64,000 nt of DNA from Ardenticatenales bacterium (GTDB lineage: Bacteria > Chloroflexota > Anaerolineae > Promineifilales > Promineifilaceae): NCBI GenBank assembly GCA_020634575.1, contig JACKBM010000034.1, forward strand, positions 1 to 64,000, read 5' to 3'. Positions within the stretch are counted from its first letter, which is position 1. Each line of letters begins with the position of its first letter. The position numbers and the translations under genes are program-made. A model generated the notes under the pieces. That model did no database searches. It was given only the letters and a program-made list of their open reading frames with translations, and had not been told where the DNA came from. This document shows positions 8,741 to 17,547 of this stretch, piece by piece.

Positions 8741-8826
8741 GGGTTATCCATTTGGTGGCGCAAGCTGCTGGCGACGGATGCCATCATTTTATCGCGCTTA
8801 CGCCGGGTTGTCGCGACAAGGACCAC

Positions 8827-9291
8827 TCACGGTTGAAAGCAGTGGCTGGTGCCAATCCACGAAAAGTCGGTGACGATGCGATAGGGTGAGTATGCCAGGT
8901 CGTAACCAGTTTCCAGGCCTTCAATTGACAGGACGCAGTAGCAGAATACGGTAATAGTATCGGCGCCGCCGACATAATCAGGCAGATGGTTTGTGCTACA
9001 GGTTGGCGTACTGGCCAGGAACCATTCATCTATTTCGGCGTGAAGGTTGGGAGCTGCTACCTCATATGTCCGACTATCATGGGCGCCCAGAAAAACAGCA
9101 AAGTAAACCTCCGGCTGATAAGTTGGCTTTTGGACACGGGCAATTTCCCATTGGTGCTGAACGGAGAGAAAAGAGTTAGCAACCTGTGACCCGATTGCGC
9201 ACAACAACCAAAGGCAGGCAAAAAGCAGGATCAGCCAGGTCAAGACTGCAAAGCGCTTCCAGGTGAGTCGATTAGCGATTATCTTTGGCAT
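8827..9291 (-). CDS. Hypothetical single-pass membrane protein
   Basis: 154 residues, not recognised. One N-terminal transmembrane helix or uncleaved signal anchor (residues 14-35, FAVLTWLILLFACLWLLCAI) is followed by an extracytoplasmic domain with several cysteines (TCSTN, FCYCVLS, SHCFQP) that could form disulfides. The start overlaps the 3' end of the DUF2877 gene by 20 bases, so it is probably expressed by coupling; no separate Shine-Dalgarno is seen. The following phosphorylase gene starts 86 bases downstream. Confidence 0.65.
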   Translation of the reverse strand: MPKIIANRLTWKRFAVLTWLILLFACLWLLCAIGSQVANSFLSVQHQWEIARVQKPTYQPEVYFAVFLGAHDSRTYEVAAPNLHAEIDEWFLASTPTCSTNHLPDYVGGADTITVFCYCVLSIEGLETGYDLAYSPYRIVTDFSWIGTSHCFQP

Positions 9292-10075
9292 AAATCAATG
9301 TCTGGGCAAAACCGGCCAGCGCATCCTGACCAGAAGTCGCCCCCTGCCCGGCGATTTGCTGCAAAGCGGTGTTGGCAGCGGCCACATCCGCCGTTGCCAA
9401 CGCCTGAGCGAGCTCGTGCCATGGTTCGACAAAGGCGCCCTGCTGGGCCGCTAGCAGAAAGGCTGCACTGAGTACAGTCGTTTTTGTTTGTAAGGAGATT
9501 TTAGGTAGGTTCATGGGTAGATGGCTATGCGAAGATAAATGGGCTGCAATGCAACCAAGCAGATAGTCATCACCGGCCGGTGTCAACCCATTGCCTAACC
9601 CGAACAGCGCCACCATGGCCGCCTCAACCGCCACGCCATTCCGCCAGGCAGCCTGAAGCCGTGACGCGCGCGTCCGCAGTTGGTCAGCCAGAGCGATGGG
9701 TTGCTGTGACAAGGCAGGCCAGGCGGCATACGGCGTCAGCATGGGCAAGAACCAGGGCGCCCACTGGGCCGGCGGCGGCCAGGCAATCACGGGTTCCCAA
9801 ATGACGGCGGCCTGCAAATCCAGGTCGCTGAGCGCGCTGCTCAGGCTTAGACGGACAGCTCTGCTGTAGTCAGGCCAGCCCGCCGCCGCGGGAAGTTGAA
9901 TGGCGAACGGTCCCATCGGCAGCATTGGGCGCAGGAGGGTCAGCACACGCCCGGCGTCATCGATTAAATTCAGGCTGTGATCGTGTCGGCTGAGCAACCG
10001 GCCGGTATACCCCCCAGCCGCCAACCACTCCCAGACCAACCGCGAAATTTGCACTAAGCTCTCCTTAACTGGCAA
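9272..10075 (-). CDS. DUF2877 protein (AllH-like)
   Basis: 267 residues with the DUF2877 signature GLGNGLTPAGDDYLLG near residue 175. The family includes AllH, a subunit of oxamate carbamoyltransferase in purine/allantoin breakdown. Here the neighbours are nucleoside salvage genes rather than fdrA/allG, so the oxamate role is not supported; a link to purine nitrogen is only suggestive. First gene of the minus-strand operon 10075-6873. No membrane segment is visible. Confidence 0.75.
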   Translation of the reverse strand: MPVKESLVQISRLVWEWLAAGGYTGRLLSRHDHSLNLIDDAGRVLTLLRPMLPMGPFAIQLPAAAGWPDYSRAVRLSLSSALSDLDLQAAVIWEPVIAWPPPAQWAPWFLPMLTPYAAWPALSQQPIALADQLRTRASRLQAAWRNGVAVEAAMVALFGLGNGLTPAGDDYLLGCIAAHLSSHSHLPMNLPKISLQTKTTVLSAAFLLAAQQGAFVEPWHELAQALATADVAAANTALQQIAGQGATSGQDALAGFAQTLIYAKDNR

Positions 10076-10326
10076 GACATTTGGCCGCGAATGACGCCGA
10101 TTTCCGCAAATCTATTTCGCGCCAATTAGCGCCATTCGCGGCCAACACTTCAGCCGCAAATCTGATAAACCACGCCAACTCAGAACTCACAAAACCCGCA
10201 CTACGCCGAGCGTAGCCAAGCACAAACGAATTTGCAAACGGGGCCCCGCTAGGCTACCGCCAACTTATCCCGGCAGCCAGCACTGTCCCGTCGCCGGCCT
10301 GCCACTCATTCCTGAGGAGGAATCTG
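10076..10326. other. Divergent intergenic region with hairpin
   Basis: Holds the promoters of the DUF2877 operon and the small membrane protein at 10327. It contains an imperfect 17-base inverted repeat at 10081-10097 / 10129-10145 (arm TTGGCCGCGAATGaCGC) and the short palindrome CTACGCCGAGCGTAG at 10201-10215. No coding frame is supported. Confidence 0.55.
10081..10145. repeat. Intergenic inverted repeat, GGCCGCGAATG family
   Basis: Arms TTGGCCGCGAATGACGC (10081-10097) and GCGCCATTCGCGGCCAA (10129-10145) pair with one mismatch. It resembles in layout the elements before the gpJ gene (42361) and the DUF4157 gene (46359): a G/C-rich arm closing on A/T-rich inner sequence, placed next to a gene end. 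Confidence 0.65.
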
Positions 10327-10740
10327 ATGAAAATCTTGAAAGGACTCGTATTGTTGCTGGCTGGCGGCGTTGTTGTTCTGGTCGTGGCTGGCGTCGTTGG
10401 TTACTTTATGCTGGATGACTTGCCCCAAATCACCGTTCTGAATCAATGCGATGAGGCCATTCCCCTGCCTCCGGTACCCACCATCCCCGATTCAATTCCC
10501 GTGGGCGGCACCGCCACCTTCCCGGTGATATTTGGCTCAGGCACCTATTCGCTATACGAAGAGGAAGGGTTGTTTAAGGTCACGTTGCCCCGGTCGCTGC
10601 CTGGCTTTGGCGATACGGTAACCGTCTCCCAGAGCTTCGCCGACCCGGATGCCACCTTCCAGGGCCAACAAGTGACCATCCCCATGCAGGCCACCGTCGA
10701 AATGGGCCAAACCTACGACGTTGCCATCTGTACGGAATAG
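10327..10740 (+). CDS. Hypothetical small exported or membrane-anchored protein
   Basis: 137 residues, not recognised. The first 30 residues form a signal-anchor (MKILKGLVLLLAGGVVVLVV...), followed by an Ig-like or beta-rich extracytoplasmic domain with two cysteines (NQCDEA and AICTE) that could pair. A strong ribosome-binding site, GAGGAGGAATCTG, precedes ATG 10327. It stands alone, with a hairpin repeat directly downstream. Confidence 0.75.
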   Translation: MKILKGLVLLLAGGVVVLVVAGVVGYFMLDDLPQITVLNQCDEAIPLPPVPTIPDSIPVGGTATFPVIFGSGTYSLYEEEGLFKVTLPRSLPGFGDTVTVSQSFADPDATFQGQQVTIPMQATVEMGQTYDVAICTE

Positions 10741-10748
10741 GAAGAGTG

Positions 10749-10829
10749 GCCACGGATTAGCACGGATTTGCCACGGATTCTTCTGATCAAAGAAAGGAAA
10801 TCCGTGCCCAATCCGTGTTAATCCGTGGC
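10749..10829. repeat. Intergenic inverted repeat, CACGGATT family (copy 2)
   Basis: Arms GCCACGGATTAGCACGGATT (10749-10768) and its complement (10810-10829) pair over 20 bases with one mismatch; a third GCCACGGATT follows the left arm. It lies between the convergent genes ending at 10740 and 10842 and may serve as a transcript end. Same family as 5726 and 45197. Confidence 0.85.
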
Positions 10830-10841
10830 AAAATTCTCAGA

Positions 10842-11417
10842 TCAGTTCTTCAGAGTCAGGGCGGTGGAAGTGATGGGCAGGCCGCAGCTTTCGTTAAATT
10901 CGGCGGCGGCTTCGGCGCCGCGGCGGGCGATTTGTTCGGCGCTGAGGTCGCTCTCGTAGAGGGCATACATCGCGCCCAGGGCCAGGCTCCGGCCGGATCC
11001 AATCGCCCAGAAGCGGGTCAACTCATCCACCTCGCGAAACGATCCGATCTTGAACACACCGTTCTCGTTGATGACCAGGGCATCAATCTGGCTTGATTCC
11101 ACCGGCTGGCCCTGCTCATCCTCATCGGTCTTGATGAAATATTTCTCTTTCAGGATCTCCTGCAATTTGAGCAGCGAGCGGAAAATGCTGAGCCGATCGG
11201 AAAAATCGAACAGCTCGGTGCCATTGGCCATCAGATCCTCAAATATGATCTCCATGGCGCTCCAACCAACAAAGCCCACATAAGAGTCCCCTATCTGGTA
11301 GATCTTCTCGGGTCCCTTAATGTATTGACCACTGATACGGGTGGAACCGCTCGAGGTCAGCGTATCACTGGCCAGCGCCACTTCATTGCCTTTGCGTACG
11401 GCACAAACAATTGACAT
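10842..11417 (-). CDS. HslV/proteasome-like Ntn-hydrolase
   Basis: 191 residues matching the HslV / 20S-beta layout: SIVCAVRKGNEVALASDTLT at the N-terminus, where the self-compartmentalising protease has its nucleophile, GPEKIYQIGDSYVGFVGW around residue 40 with the conserved lysine, and the C-terminal GSGRSLALGAMYAL. The residue after Met1 is serine, not the usual threonine. Start 11417 is set by AGGAGCAGGGT and by this family N-terminus. No hslU or other unfoldase gene lies nearby. Either a stand-alone Ntn hydrolase or a protease working with a distant ATPase. Confidence 0.72.
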   Translation of the reverse strand: MSIVCAVRKGNEVALASDTLTSSGSTRISGQYIKGPEKIYQIGDSYVGFVGWSAMEIIFEDLMANGTELFDFSDRLSIFRSLLKLQEILKEKYFIKTDEDEQGQPVESSQIDALVINENGVFKIGSFREVDELTRFWAIGSGRSLALGAMYALYESDLSAEQIARRGAEAAAEFNESCGLPITSTALTLKN

Positions 11418-11670
11418 ACCCTGCTCCTTTCGCAAACATGGCGGTAGTTTACTGTGTTTGGATAGGTTGGGATAGCAGGAGATTGGTCTGCCGGCCACCG
11501 GCCGGTCCTGCTAACGCCACAGGTCGTTGTCCCTCGTCACCCCTGAACAGCCCGTCTGGCCAAAGCTACGCGGGCTCCTTCGGGATGACGTCAGGAGATG
11601 TGATAACATATGGCCTTTGTCATCATCAACTCACTGCACCAATCAGGCGCAGTTAACGAGGAACAATTGG

Positions 11671-13080
11671 ATGTCTGCTGCTGGAAACGTCAAACTCATC
11701 GAAATTGATTGGCCAGATTTTGGTCCCGCCGAGGCGCCCGCCGCGATCTCCCTGGGCGAATACCAGAGCCGGCTCAGCCATTGCCGGGCGCGGATGGTGC
11801 AGATGGGGCTCAGCCACCTGGTCGTCTATGCCGACCGGGAGCATTTCGCCAACCTGACCTACCTGACCGGCTTCGATCCTCGCTTTGAGGAAGCGCTGCT
11901 GATCATTGGCGGCGCCGGCAAACCGCTGCTGGTAGTCGGCAATGAGTGTGAAGGCTATTTGCCGGTCAGCCCACTGTTCCAGGCCGGCGAACTGCGTAGT
12001 GAGGTTTATCAGCCGTTTTCTCTGCTGGACCAGCCTCGCGACAAAAGCCGGCTGATGCGAGATATCCTGGCCGACGAAGGGATTGGTCTGGGCTCCCTGG
12101 TCGGCTGCGCCGGCTGGAAATATTTTACCGAGCATGAACATCCCGATGCGGCTCATGCCCTGGAAATCCCCGCCTTCATCGTCGACACGCTGCGCGCCCT
12201 GGCCGGCCATGCGGCCGTCATCAACGCCAACTCCATCCTCATGAACGCAGCCGACGGGCTGCGCGCCATCGCTTCCCCGGCCGAAATCGCCTATTTTGAG
12301 TACACCAACGCCCTGGCGGCTGACAGCCTGCGCCAGATGATTTTTGGCCTGCGCGAAGGGATGGTCGACCATGAGCTGATGGCCCTGGCCGGCCTCAACG
12401 GCATCCCCCTTGGCTGCCACCCAACGCTGGCCACCGGCGACCATTGGCAGACCGGGCTCTATAGCCCAACCGGCCAGATCGTGCGGCGCGGCTCACCGCT
12501 GTCGACCAACGTTTGTTATTGGGGCAGCAACATCTGCCGCGCCGGCTGGGTCGCGGAATCCGCCACCGACCTGCCCGATGACGCCCAGGATTACATCGAG
12601 CAGTTCGCCGCCCCCTATTTTGCGGCAATGGCCGACTGGTTTGCCCATCTGACCATCGGCCGGCCCGGCGGCGAGCTCTGGCAGCTCATCCAGGATCAAT
12701 TGCCCTTTGACAAATTCGGCATCTTCCTTAACCCGGGCCACCTGATCCATTATGACGAATGGCTCAGCTCCCCCATTTACGAAGGCTCGGACATTCCGCT
12801 GGCCTCCGGCATGGTGTTCCAGGTCGACGTTATCCCCTTCTCAACGACCTACAGCTCCACGCGGATGGAAGATGGCGTAGCTCTGGCCGACGCCCGCCTG
12901 CGCCAGAAACTGGCCGAAGCCTACCCGGCGGCCTGGGCGCGCATTGAGGCCCGCCGGACGTTTATGGCGGACGTGTTGGGTATCCCACTGCCAGAAGAGG
13001 TACTGCCGCTCTCCAACATGCCGGCGATCATTTCGCCGTTTCTGCTGGCGCCGCGGCAGGTGCTGGCGCTTCAGTCGTAA
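11671..13080 (+). CDS. M24-fold (creatinase/aminopeptidase P-like) protein, metal site apparently lost
   Basis: 469 residues. Residues about 25-190 resemble the creatinase N-terminal domain (YADREHFANLTYLTGFDPRFEEALLI) and the rest the pita-bread M24 domain. At the positions of the two metal aspartates the sequence reads LSTNVCYWGSNICRAGW, with Asn or Gly rather than Asp; the late motifs GHLIHYDEW, VFQVDVIP and TRMEDGVALAD keep His and one Glu. This suggests a metal-independent activity, as in creatinase, or a non-catalytic role. Start 11671 follows GAGGAACAATTGG; the open frame upstream from 11527 has no family similarity. Confidence 0.75.
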   Translation: MSAAGNVKLIEIDWPDFGPAEAPAAISLGEYQSRLSHCRARMVQMGLSHLVVYADREHFANLTYLTGFDPRFEEALLIIGGAGKPLLVVGNECEGYLPVSPLFQAGELRSEVYQPFSLLDQPRDKSRLMRDILADEGIGLGSLVGCAGWKYFTEHEHPDAAHALEIPAFIVDTLRALAGHAAVINANSILMNAADGLRAIASPAEIAYFEYTNALAADSLRQMIFGLREGMVDHELMALAGLNGIPLGCHPTLATGDHWQTGLYSPTGQIVRRGSPLSTNVCYWGSNICRAGWVAESATDLPDDAQDYIEQFAAPYFAAMADWFAHLTIGRPGGELWQLIQDQLPFDKFGIFLNPGHLIHYDEWLSSPIYEGSDIPLASGMVFQVDVIPFSTTYSSTRMEDGVALADARLRQKLAEAYPAAWARIEARRTFMADVLGIPLPEEVLPLSNMPAIISPFLLAPRQVLALQS

Positions 13081-13107
13081 TGTCGGCGCACGAATCAGGA
13101 GGGCAAG

Positions 13108-13992
13108 ATGTCCAGCCCAAATAAGCAGAATATCGCCAATGCCAGCACCAATCGGTGGAGTGATGGCCTTGTCGCTCTGATCATTTTCGTCGGGATCGTA
13201 GTGAGCGCCATCTGGGTCAGCGGGCAAATGTCTTCGGGCACCGTGACAGTCTGGATGGTTTTAGTCGCCGCGACCATCACAGCCATTGCCACCGGCTTTG
13301 GCGCCCTGCCCTTCTTGTTCATCAATGAAATCGACAACCGCTGGATTGGGGTGGGCAACGCCCTGGCGGCTGGCCTGATGACCGGCGCCAGCATCGGCCT
13401 GGTTATGGAAGGGGCCACCCTGGAAAACATCGACGGGCCTGTTATTCGGCTCATCATCGGGATGATTTTGGGGGTTGGATTGGTGTTGCTCGCTCACAAA
13501 CTGTTGTCCAGCCGCGAGGAAGAGTTCTCCATTGGCAATGCCCAGGGCGCCAATGCGTTGCAAATGCTGATGATTGTCGGCGTCATGACCGCCCACTCCT
13601 TTGCCGAAGGGATTGGCGTGGGCGTCTCTTATGGCGACGGCAGCGCCTTTGGCGTCTTTATCTCGGCGGCCATCGCCGTCCACAACATCCCGGAAGGGCT
13701 GGCTATCAGCCTGATCCTGATCCCCCGAGGGACGACGGTTATGCGCTCGGCCTTATGGAGCATGTTCAGCAGCCTGCCGCAACCGTTAATGGCGGTGCCC
13801 GCTTTCCTGTTCGTCCTCGCTTTCCGGCCGTTTCTGCCGATTGGCCTGGGGCTGGCGGCCGGGGCGATGTTGTGGATGGTCTATAGCGAACTGCTGCCAG
13901 AAGCGCTGGAAGATCTCCCGGCCCGGCTGGCTTACCCGACGATGGTCGTGGCGGTGCTGGGGATGTTGGGGTTTCAGTATTTGATAGGTTAG
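13108..13992 (+). CDS. ZIP-family metal transporter
   Basis: 294-residue integral membrane protein with about 8 hydrophobic helices. It carries the paired ZIP metal motifs HSFAEGIGVGVS (TM4, near residue 160) and HNIPEGLAISL (TM5, near 195), which coordinate divalent cations (Zn, Fe or Mn). Direction of transport into the cytoplasm is the family norm. RBS AGGAGGGCAAG precedes ATG 13108, 28 bases after the M24 gene, so they may share a transcript. A hairpin follows the stop. Confidence 0.88.
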   Translation: MSSPNKQNIANASTNRWSDGLVALIIFVGIVVSAIWVSGQMSSGTVTVWMVLVAATITAIATGFGALPFLFINEIDNRWIGVGNALAAGLMTGASIGLVMEGATLENIDGPVIRLIIGMILGVGLVLLAHKLLSSREEEFSIGNAQGANALQMLMIVGVMTAHSFAEGIGVGVSYGDGSAFGVFISAAIAVHNIPEGLAISLILIPRGTTVMRSALWSMFSSLPQPLMAVPAFLFVLAFRPFLPIGLGLAAGAMLWMVYSELLPEALEDLPARLAYPTMVVAVLGMLGFQYLIG

Positions 13993-14030
13993 CTCGCGGC
14001 TGGGCGTGGCGGCGTTAAAACGCCGTGCTG

Positions 14031-14069
14031 ATGGGTCAAGGAAGTGCCCTGAACGGGCACTGACCCATG
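14031..14069. terminator. Hairpin between convergent genes
   Basis: Outer stem ATGGGTC/GACCCAT and inner stem AGTGCCC/GGGCACT with a 5-base loop and a 5-base bulge. It lies downstream of the ZIP gene (stop 13992) and before the convergent membrane protein (stop 14096), so it can serve both. A smaller GGCGTTAAAACGCC palindrome lies at 14010-14023. Confidence 0.6.
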
Positions 14070-14095
14070 ATGGGGGCTGCGGGTTGGCGCGTAGT

Positions 14096-14635
14096 TTATC
14101 TAATCACCCTGCCATGCCGAACTCGGCACCAACCCCACAGCGTCAATGACGATAGCCCCATAGGAAACACAATACCGAACAGACAGGCGCCAGCAACGTG
14201 GCGCCGGCAGTCGCCAAGGTTGGGCCAGTGCATACAGGCCTGCGTCGTAACCAGCATAGGCAGAATTACCAGGACGCTTAACGTCAGGAAGAAGATGAGG
14301 TCGCCGCGCCAGGTCATGCGTTCGTCGAATTCGATGTAGGTGTGCGTGACGGCTGGCCAGCCAGCCAACAGACTAACCACGATGGTCAATTCAGCGAAAC
14401 CTGACACGCAGCCATACGTTGCTAACGCCGTAAAAACGAGGATAAAACCCACCAGAAATCTTAACCAGCGAATAAACAAAGTGGCCTCTCCTGCCGAGCA
14501 AATGGTGATCGTAGCAAGAATACCCGGCCTAAAGTTGTCTGGCGACCAAACAGTACCAGCCTCCCACACCAGCCGGTCTCCCCGATAGTTAATGACAGTT
14601 CCTGACAGCTTCCTGGTATGAATTGAAGAGTGCAT
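14096..14635 (-). CDS. Hypothetical multi-pass membrane protein
   Basis: 179 residues, not recognised. After an N-terminal soluble part (about 50 residues) it has about four hydrophobic helices: FIRWLRFLVGFILVFTALAT, FAELTIVVSLLAGW, GDLIFFLTLSVLVILPMLVT and HVAGACLFGIVFPMGLSSLT. Start 14635 is chosen after GGGAGGCAG; a longer frame to 14863 would run through the divergent thiolase gene and is rejected. It is divergent from thiolase. Confidence 0.6.
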   Translation of the reverse strand: MHSSIHTRKLSGTVINYRGDRLVWEAGTVWSPDNFRPGILATITICSAGEATLFIRWLRFLVGFILVFTALATYGCVSGFAELTIVVSLLAGWPAVTHTYIEFDERMTWRGDLIFFLTLSVLVILPMLVTTQACMHWPNLGDCRRHVAGACLFGIVFPMGLSSLTLWGWCRVRHGRVIR

Positions 14636-14696
14636 TGCGGCAGACTGCCTCCCATTGATTGGCCAGCCTTGGGCCGATTCATTGGAGAATGGTCTT

Positions 14697-15860
14697 ATGC
14701 GCGATGTGTATGTTTTGGGAATTGGGCAGTTGCCGGTGAGCCGGTATCCCGACTGCCTGGAGTATGAAATGGCGAGCGCCGCCATCGCCAAAGCGGAGCG
14801 GGATGCGCGGCTGGAGCCGGGCCGGGTCAGTATGCTGGCCGTGGGCACGATGTTGTCTGGCATCCTCGGCCATCAGCAACAGCTGGCCACCCATGTGGCG
14901 GACAACCTGGGCTGGCGTGGCATCGAGACAGCCACAGTGGATGCGGCTTGCAGCTCCGGCGGGGCGGCAGCGCGGTTGGGCTTTATGGCCGTCGCCGGCG
15001 GCTTTCATGAGTGCGTCGCCGTCGCCGGCGTGGAGCGGATGAGCCACCGGCCGCTGGACGAAGTCACCGCTGGCCTGGCGACGGCCTCAGATTGGCGCCA
15101 GGAAGGCAGCCTGGGCGAGACCTTTATCTCGCTCAACGCTCGCCTGATGGCCACCTACATGGATGAATATGGGCTGGCTGGGGATGAGTTTGCCCCCTTC
15201 AGCATCCAGGCGCACCAAAATGCGCTCAGCAACCCGAACGCATACCTCAAGAAGCCTATCGACCAGGAAAAATACGCTAACTCGCGCACGTTGGTGGCGC
15301 CCATCAAGTTGATGGATGCGCCGCCGGTTTGTGATGGCGCGGCCGCCCTGATTCTGGGTAGCCACGAGATGGCGCTGGCCGCCGGCGGGCCGCTGGTGCG
15401 CGTGGTAGCCTCGGCTGTAGGTACAGACTCGCTGGCCCTGAGCCGGCGGCGCACGCTGCTGGAATTGGAAGGGGCGCATTTGTCAGCCCAACGGGCTTAT
15501 GCGCAGGCGGGCTTAAAACCGGCCGATATCGACCTCTTTGAGCTGCACGACGCCTATACGATCATCACCGCCCTGAGCCTGGAAGCGGCCGGTTTTGCCC
15601 TGCCCGGCGAGGGCGTCAGTCTCGGCCAGAGCGGCGCCACGGCGCTGGACGGCGACCTGCCCATTGCCACGATGGGCGGCCTCAAGGCGCGCGGCCACCC
15701 GGTTGGCGCCACAGGCGTGTATCAGCTGGTGGAGGCGACGCTGCAATTGCGTGAAGAGGCCGGCGCCAACCAGGTCCAGAATGCCCACACCGCCATGACC
15801 CAGAGCATCGGTGGCACCGGCGCAACCGTTGTGACCCACATCTTGCAGCGAGAGCGCTAA
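14697..15860 (+). CDS. Thiolase-family acyltransferase
   Basis: 387-residue thiolase (acetyl-CoA C-acetyltransferase or SCP2-type) that forms or cleaves beta-ketoacyl-CoA. The nucleophilic cysteine lies in DAACSSGGAAARLG near residue 85, a histidine in FELHDAYTI near 283, and the C-terminal glycine-rich GGLKARGHPVGATGVYQ with the active-site histidine near 325. Start 14697 follows TTGGAGAATGG. The final cysteine motif is replaced by a QSIGGTGATVV tail, typical of SCP2-like thiolases. It could serve the acetoacetyl-CoA made by the BKACE pathway, but it is not in that operon. Confidence 0.88.
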   Translation: MRDVYVLGIGQLPVSRYPDCLEYEMASAAIAKAERDARLEPGRVSMLAVGTMLSGILGHQQQLATHVADNLGWRGIETATVDAACSSGGAAARLGFMAVAGGFHECVAVAGVERMSHRPLDEVTAGLATASDWRQEGSLGETFISLNARLMATYMDEYGLAGDEFAPFSIQAHQNALSNPNAYLKKPIDQEKYANSRTLVAPIKLMDAPPVCDGAAALILGSHEMALAAGGPLVRVVASAVGTDSLALSRRRTLLELEGAHLSAQRAYAQAGLKPADIDLFELHDAYTIITALSLEAAGFALPGEGVSLGQSGATALDGDLPIATMGGLKARGHPVGATGVYQLVEATLQLREEAGANQVQNAHTAMTQSIGGTGATVVTHILQRER

Positions 15861-15868
15861 GTGAGCGC

Positions 15869-16498
15869 CTAATGAGGCCGTTGGTGCAGTGCGACCAGGT
15901 AATTGGCGCCGGGCTGCCAGGGAGCCTGTTCCCAGGTTGACCAGCTCGCCAGGGGCTGCAAACCCGCTGCGGCAGTCAGCTCGGTGTAGGCGCTCTGCGC
16001 CCGAGCCGTCCAATCGGTCGGTGTCAGTTCAAAGGCCGCCAGCAGCAGCCCGCCGGGTTTGAGATGGCTGGCCATGTTGGCCAAAACGGCTGCCTCGGTA
16101 TTTGGGGTCAGATAGATCATCACGTTGCCGGCCATCAGGATGAGATCAAAACGGTTGTTCAGGGTTACTGTGACCAGGTCAGCGTTCAGCCAGCGCAGCT
16201 CCGGAGCCTTTTGCCGGGCCTGAGCCAGCATGACCTCATCCAGATCGACGCCTACGGTCTGGCAGCCGCGGCGGGCCAGTTCGATGGCGATCCGGCCGGT
16301 CCCACAGCCGGCGTCAAGCACATGCGGCTTTCTGGCGTCTCTCCGGCCGTATTCGGCCAGCAACGCCATCACCAGGTTTGCCTCACCATGAATGTCGATG
16401 CCGCTTTGGGCCCGCTTTTCATAGGGTGCATCATATTCCGCCCCGGTTCGGGTCCGGGTCGCCAGCCAGGGATTTGGATCGTCTGTTGCTCTCTTCAT
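15869..16498 (-). CDS. Class I SAM-dependent methyltransferase
   Basis: 209 residues with the SAM-binding motif HVLDAGCGTGRIAIELARRG near residue 58, the acidic post-II residue in VGVDLDEVML, and motif IV-like FDLILMAGNVMIYL. A methyltransferase-25 type domain; substrate unknown. Start 16498 is the first ATG giving the family N-terminus; upstream in-frame codons run into an intergenic repeat. It is convergent with the thiolase, stop to stop within 10 bases. Confidence 0.8.
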   Translation of the reverse strand: MKRATDDPNPWLATRTRTGAEYDAPYEKRAQSGIDIHGEANLVMALLAEYGRRDARKPHVLDAGCGTGRIAIELARRGCQTVGVDLDEVMLAQARQKAPELRWLNADLVTVTLNNRFDLILMAGNVMIYLTPNTEAAVLANMASHLKPGGLLLAAFELTPTDWTARAQSAYTELTAAAGLQPLASWSTWEQAPWQPGANYLVALHQRPH

Positions 16499-16576
16499 AA
16501 CCCCGTATCTTGACTTATTCCCGAAAAAAGACAACCTGCCTATGCCGGTGGGGTGTAGTAAAAACCCGTTAACCGC

Positions 16577-16695
16577 GTCGTCATTCCTGCGCACGCAGGA
16601 ATCCACGTGCTTATCGTCGCGTTGCATTTGCGTTGGGCGCGGATTAAGTTGTGGATCCCCGCCGGAGTTTGCCCCGGTTGGGGCGGGGATGACGA
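16577..16695. repeat. Composite intergenic inverted repeat (GTCGTCAT...ATGACGAC)
   Basis: Outer arms GTCGTCAT (16577-16584) and ATGACGAC (16688-16695), inner ATCCAC/GTGGAT, and two local hairpins (CCTGCGCACGCAGG and CCCCGCC...GGCGGGG). This is the general form of the widespread bacterial GTCATTCC-type intergenic palindromes. It lies between the two methyltransferase genes and has no coding potential. Confidence 0.75.
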
Positions 16696-16737
16696 CACTA
16701 GAAAAGTATTAACGAATACGAGCTGCTTAACGAGTTT

Positions 16738-17547
16738 TTACTGCTCCCAGGCCGGTGCGGGCGCTGTAGCGCGCAGCAGCCGGTAGCACAACAATTCCTG
16801 CCTATACAGATATTCCTGGGCCAGGCCGGCGGTGAAGATGCCGGCAGCACTGGTCTGGTGGCGGCCAAGCAGGCGCCAGAGAGTCCGGATAAGCCAACCG
16901 GGCCAGAGGCGGGCGCGGACGTAGGGGGTGAAATCCTGTTCTTCGGCCAGTTGTAGTCCGGCAGCCTTCAGGGCGCTATGGATCTCGGCCAGCGTAGCCA
17001 GCCGCGGGATATGCCAGCTCTGGCAAAGGATCTGGGCTTCACGGCGTTCGCTCAGGTCTCTCAGGGCGCTGTCCTCCAGGAGGACCAATTGCCCGCTTGG
17101 ACTCAGGTAGTGAGCCAGGTGGGCGATAGTCGCGGCGGGCTCAGGGCTGTGGACCAGCGCTTCCAGGCAGATGATCAGGTCAAATTGCCCATCGATGGGC
17201 TCGTCATAGCTCTGGAGCTGGAACTGGCAGCGGTCGGCAAGACCGCGACGCGCGGCTTCAGCCTGGGCCAGGGCTAGCTGGCGTTCGCTCAGGGTCAGGC
17301 CAACACCCGTGCGTCCCTCAGCCAGCAAGGCAAAAAGTGTCCCGCCCACGCCACAGCCGGCGTCGAGGATGCGGGCGTCAGCCGGGAGATCGAGGTGGCG
17401 GGCGAGCCAGTCGTTGCTATCCGCCAGGCCCCATCCAACCGGAAAACGGAGCCGCTTGTGGACAGCGTAATTCGCCGCGGCCACACGCTCAACTTCCGAG
17501 CCTAATAGCCGGTCATAAAGCTGGCCGACGGCGCGTTCGTGGCTCAT
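16738..17547 (-). CDS. SAM-dependent methyltransferase, lipid/small-molecule type
   Basis: 269 residues. SAM motif I is ARILDAGCGVGGTLFALLAEG near residue 75, followed by GVGLTLSERQLALAQ and FDLIICLEALVHSPE, a pattern of the gamma-tocopherol / sarcosine / cyclopropane-type methyltransferases that act on small molecules or lipids. Start 17547 overlaps the stop of the upstream methyltransferase (ATGA). Last gene of a four-gene overlapping operon with a phosphotransferase and an ICMT-like enzyme, suggesting it modifies a lipid head group or isoprenoid. Confidence 0.82.
   Translation of the reverse strand: MSHERAVGQLYDRLLGSEVERVAAANYAVHKRLRFPVGWGLADSNDWLARHLDLPADARILDAGCGVGGTLFALLAEGRTGVGLTLSERQLALAQAEAARRGLADRCQFQLQSYDEPIDGQFDLIICLEALVHSPEPAATIAHLAHYLSPSGQLVLLEDSALRDLSERREAQILCQSWHIPRLATLAEIHSALKAAGLQLAEEQDFTPYVRARLWPGWLIRTLWRLLGRHQTSAAGIFTAGLAQEYLYRQELLCYRLLRATAPAPAWEQ

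Noticed and set aside
14067..14339. 90-codon plus-strand frame downstream of the ZIP gene
   Set aside because: It overlaps the minus-strand membrane protein, which has a better ribosome-binding site and clear hydrophobic helices.
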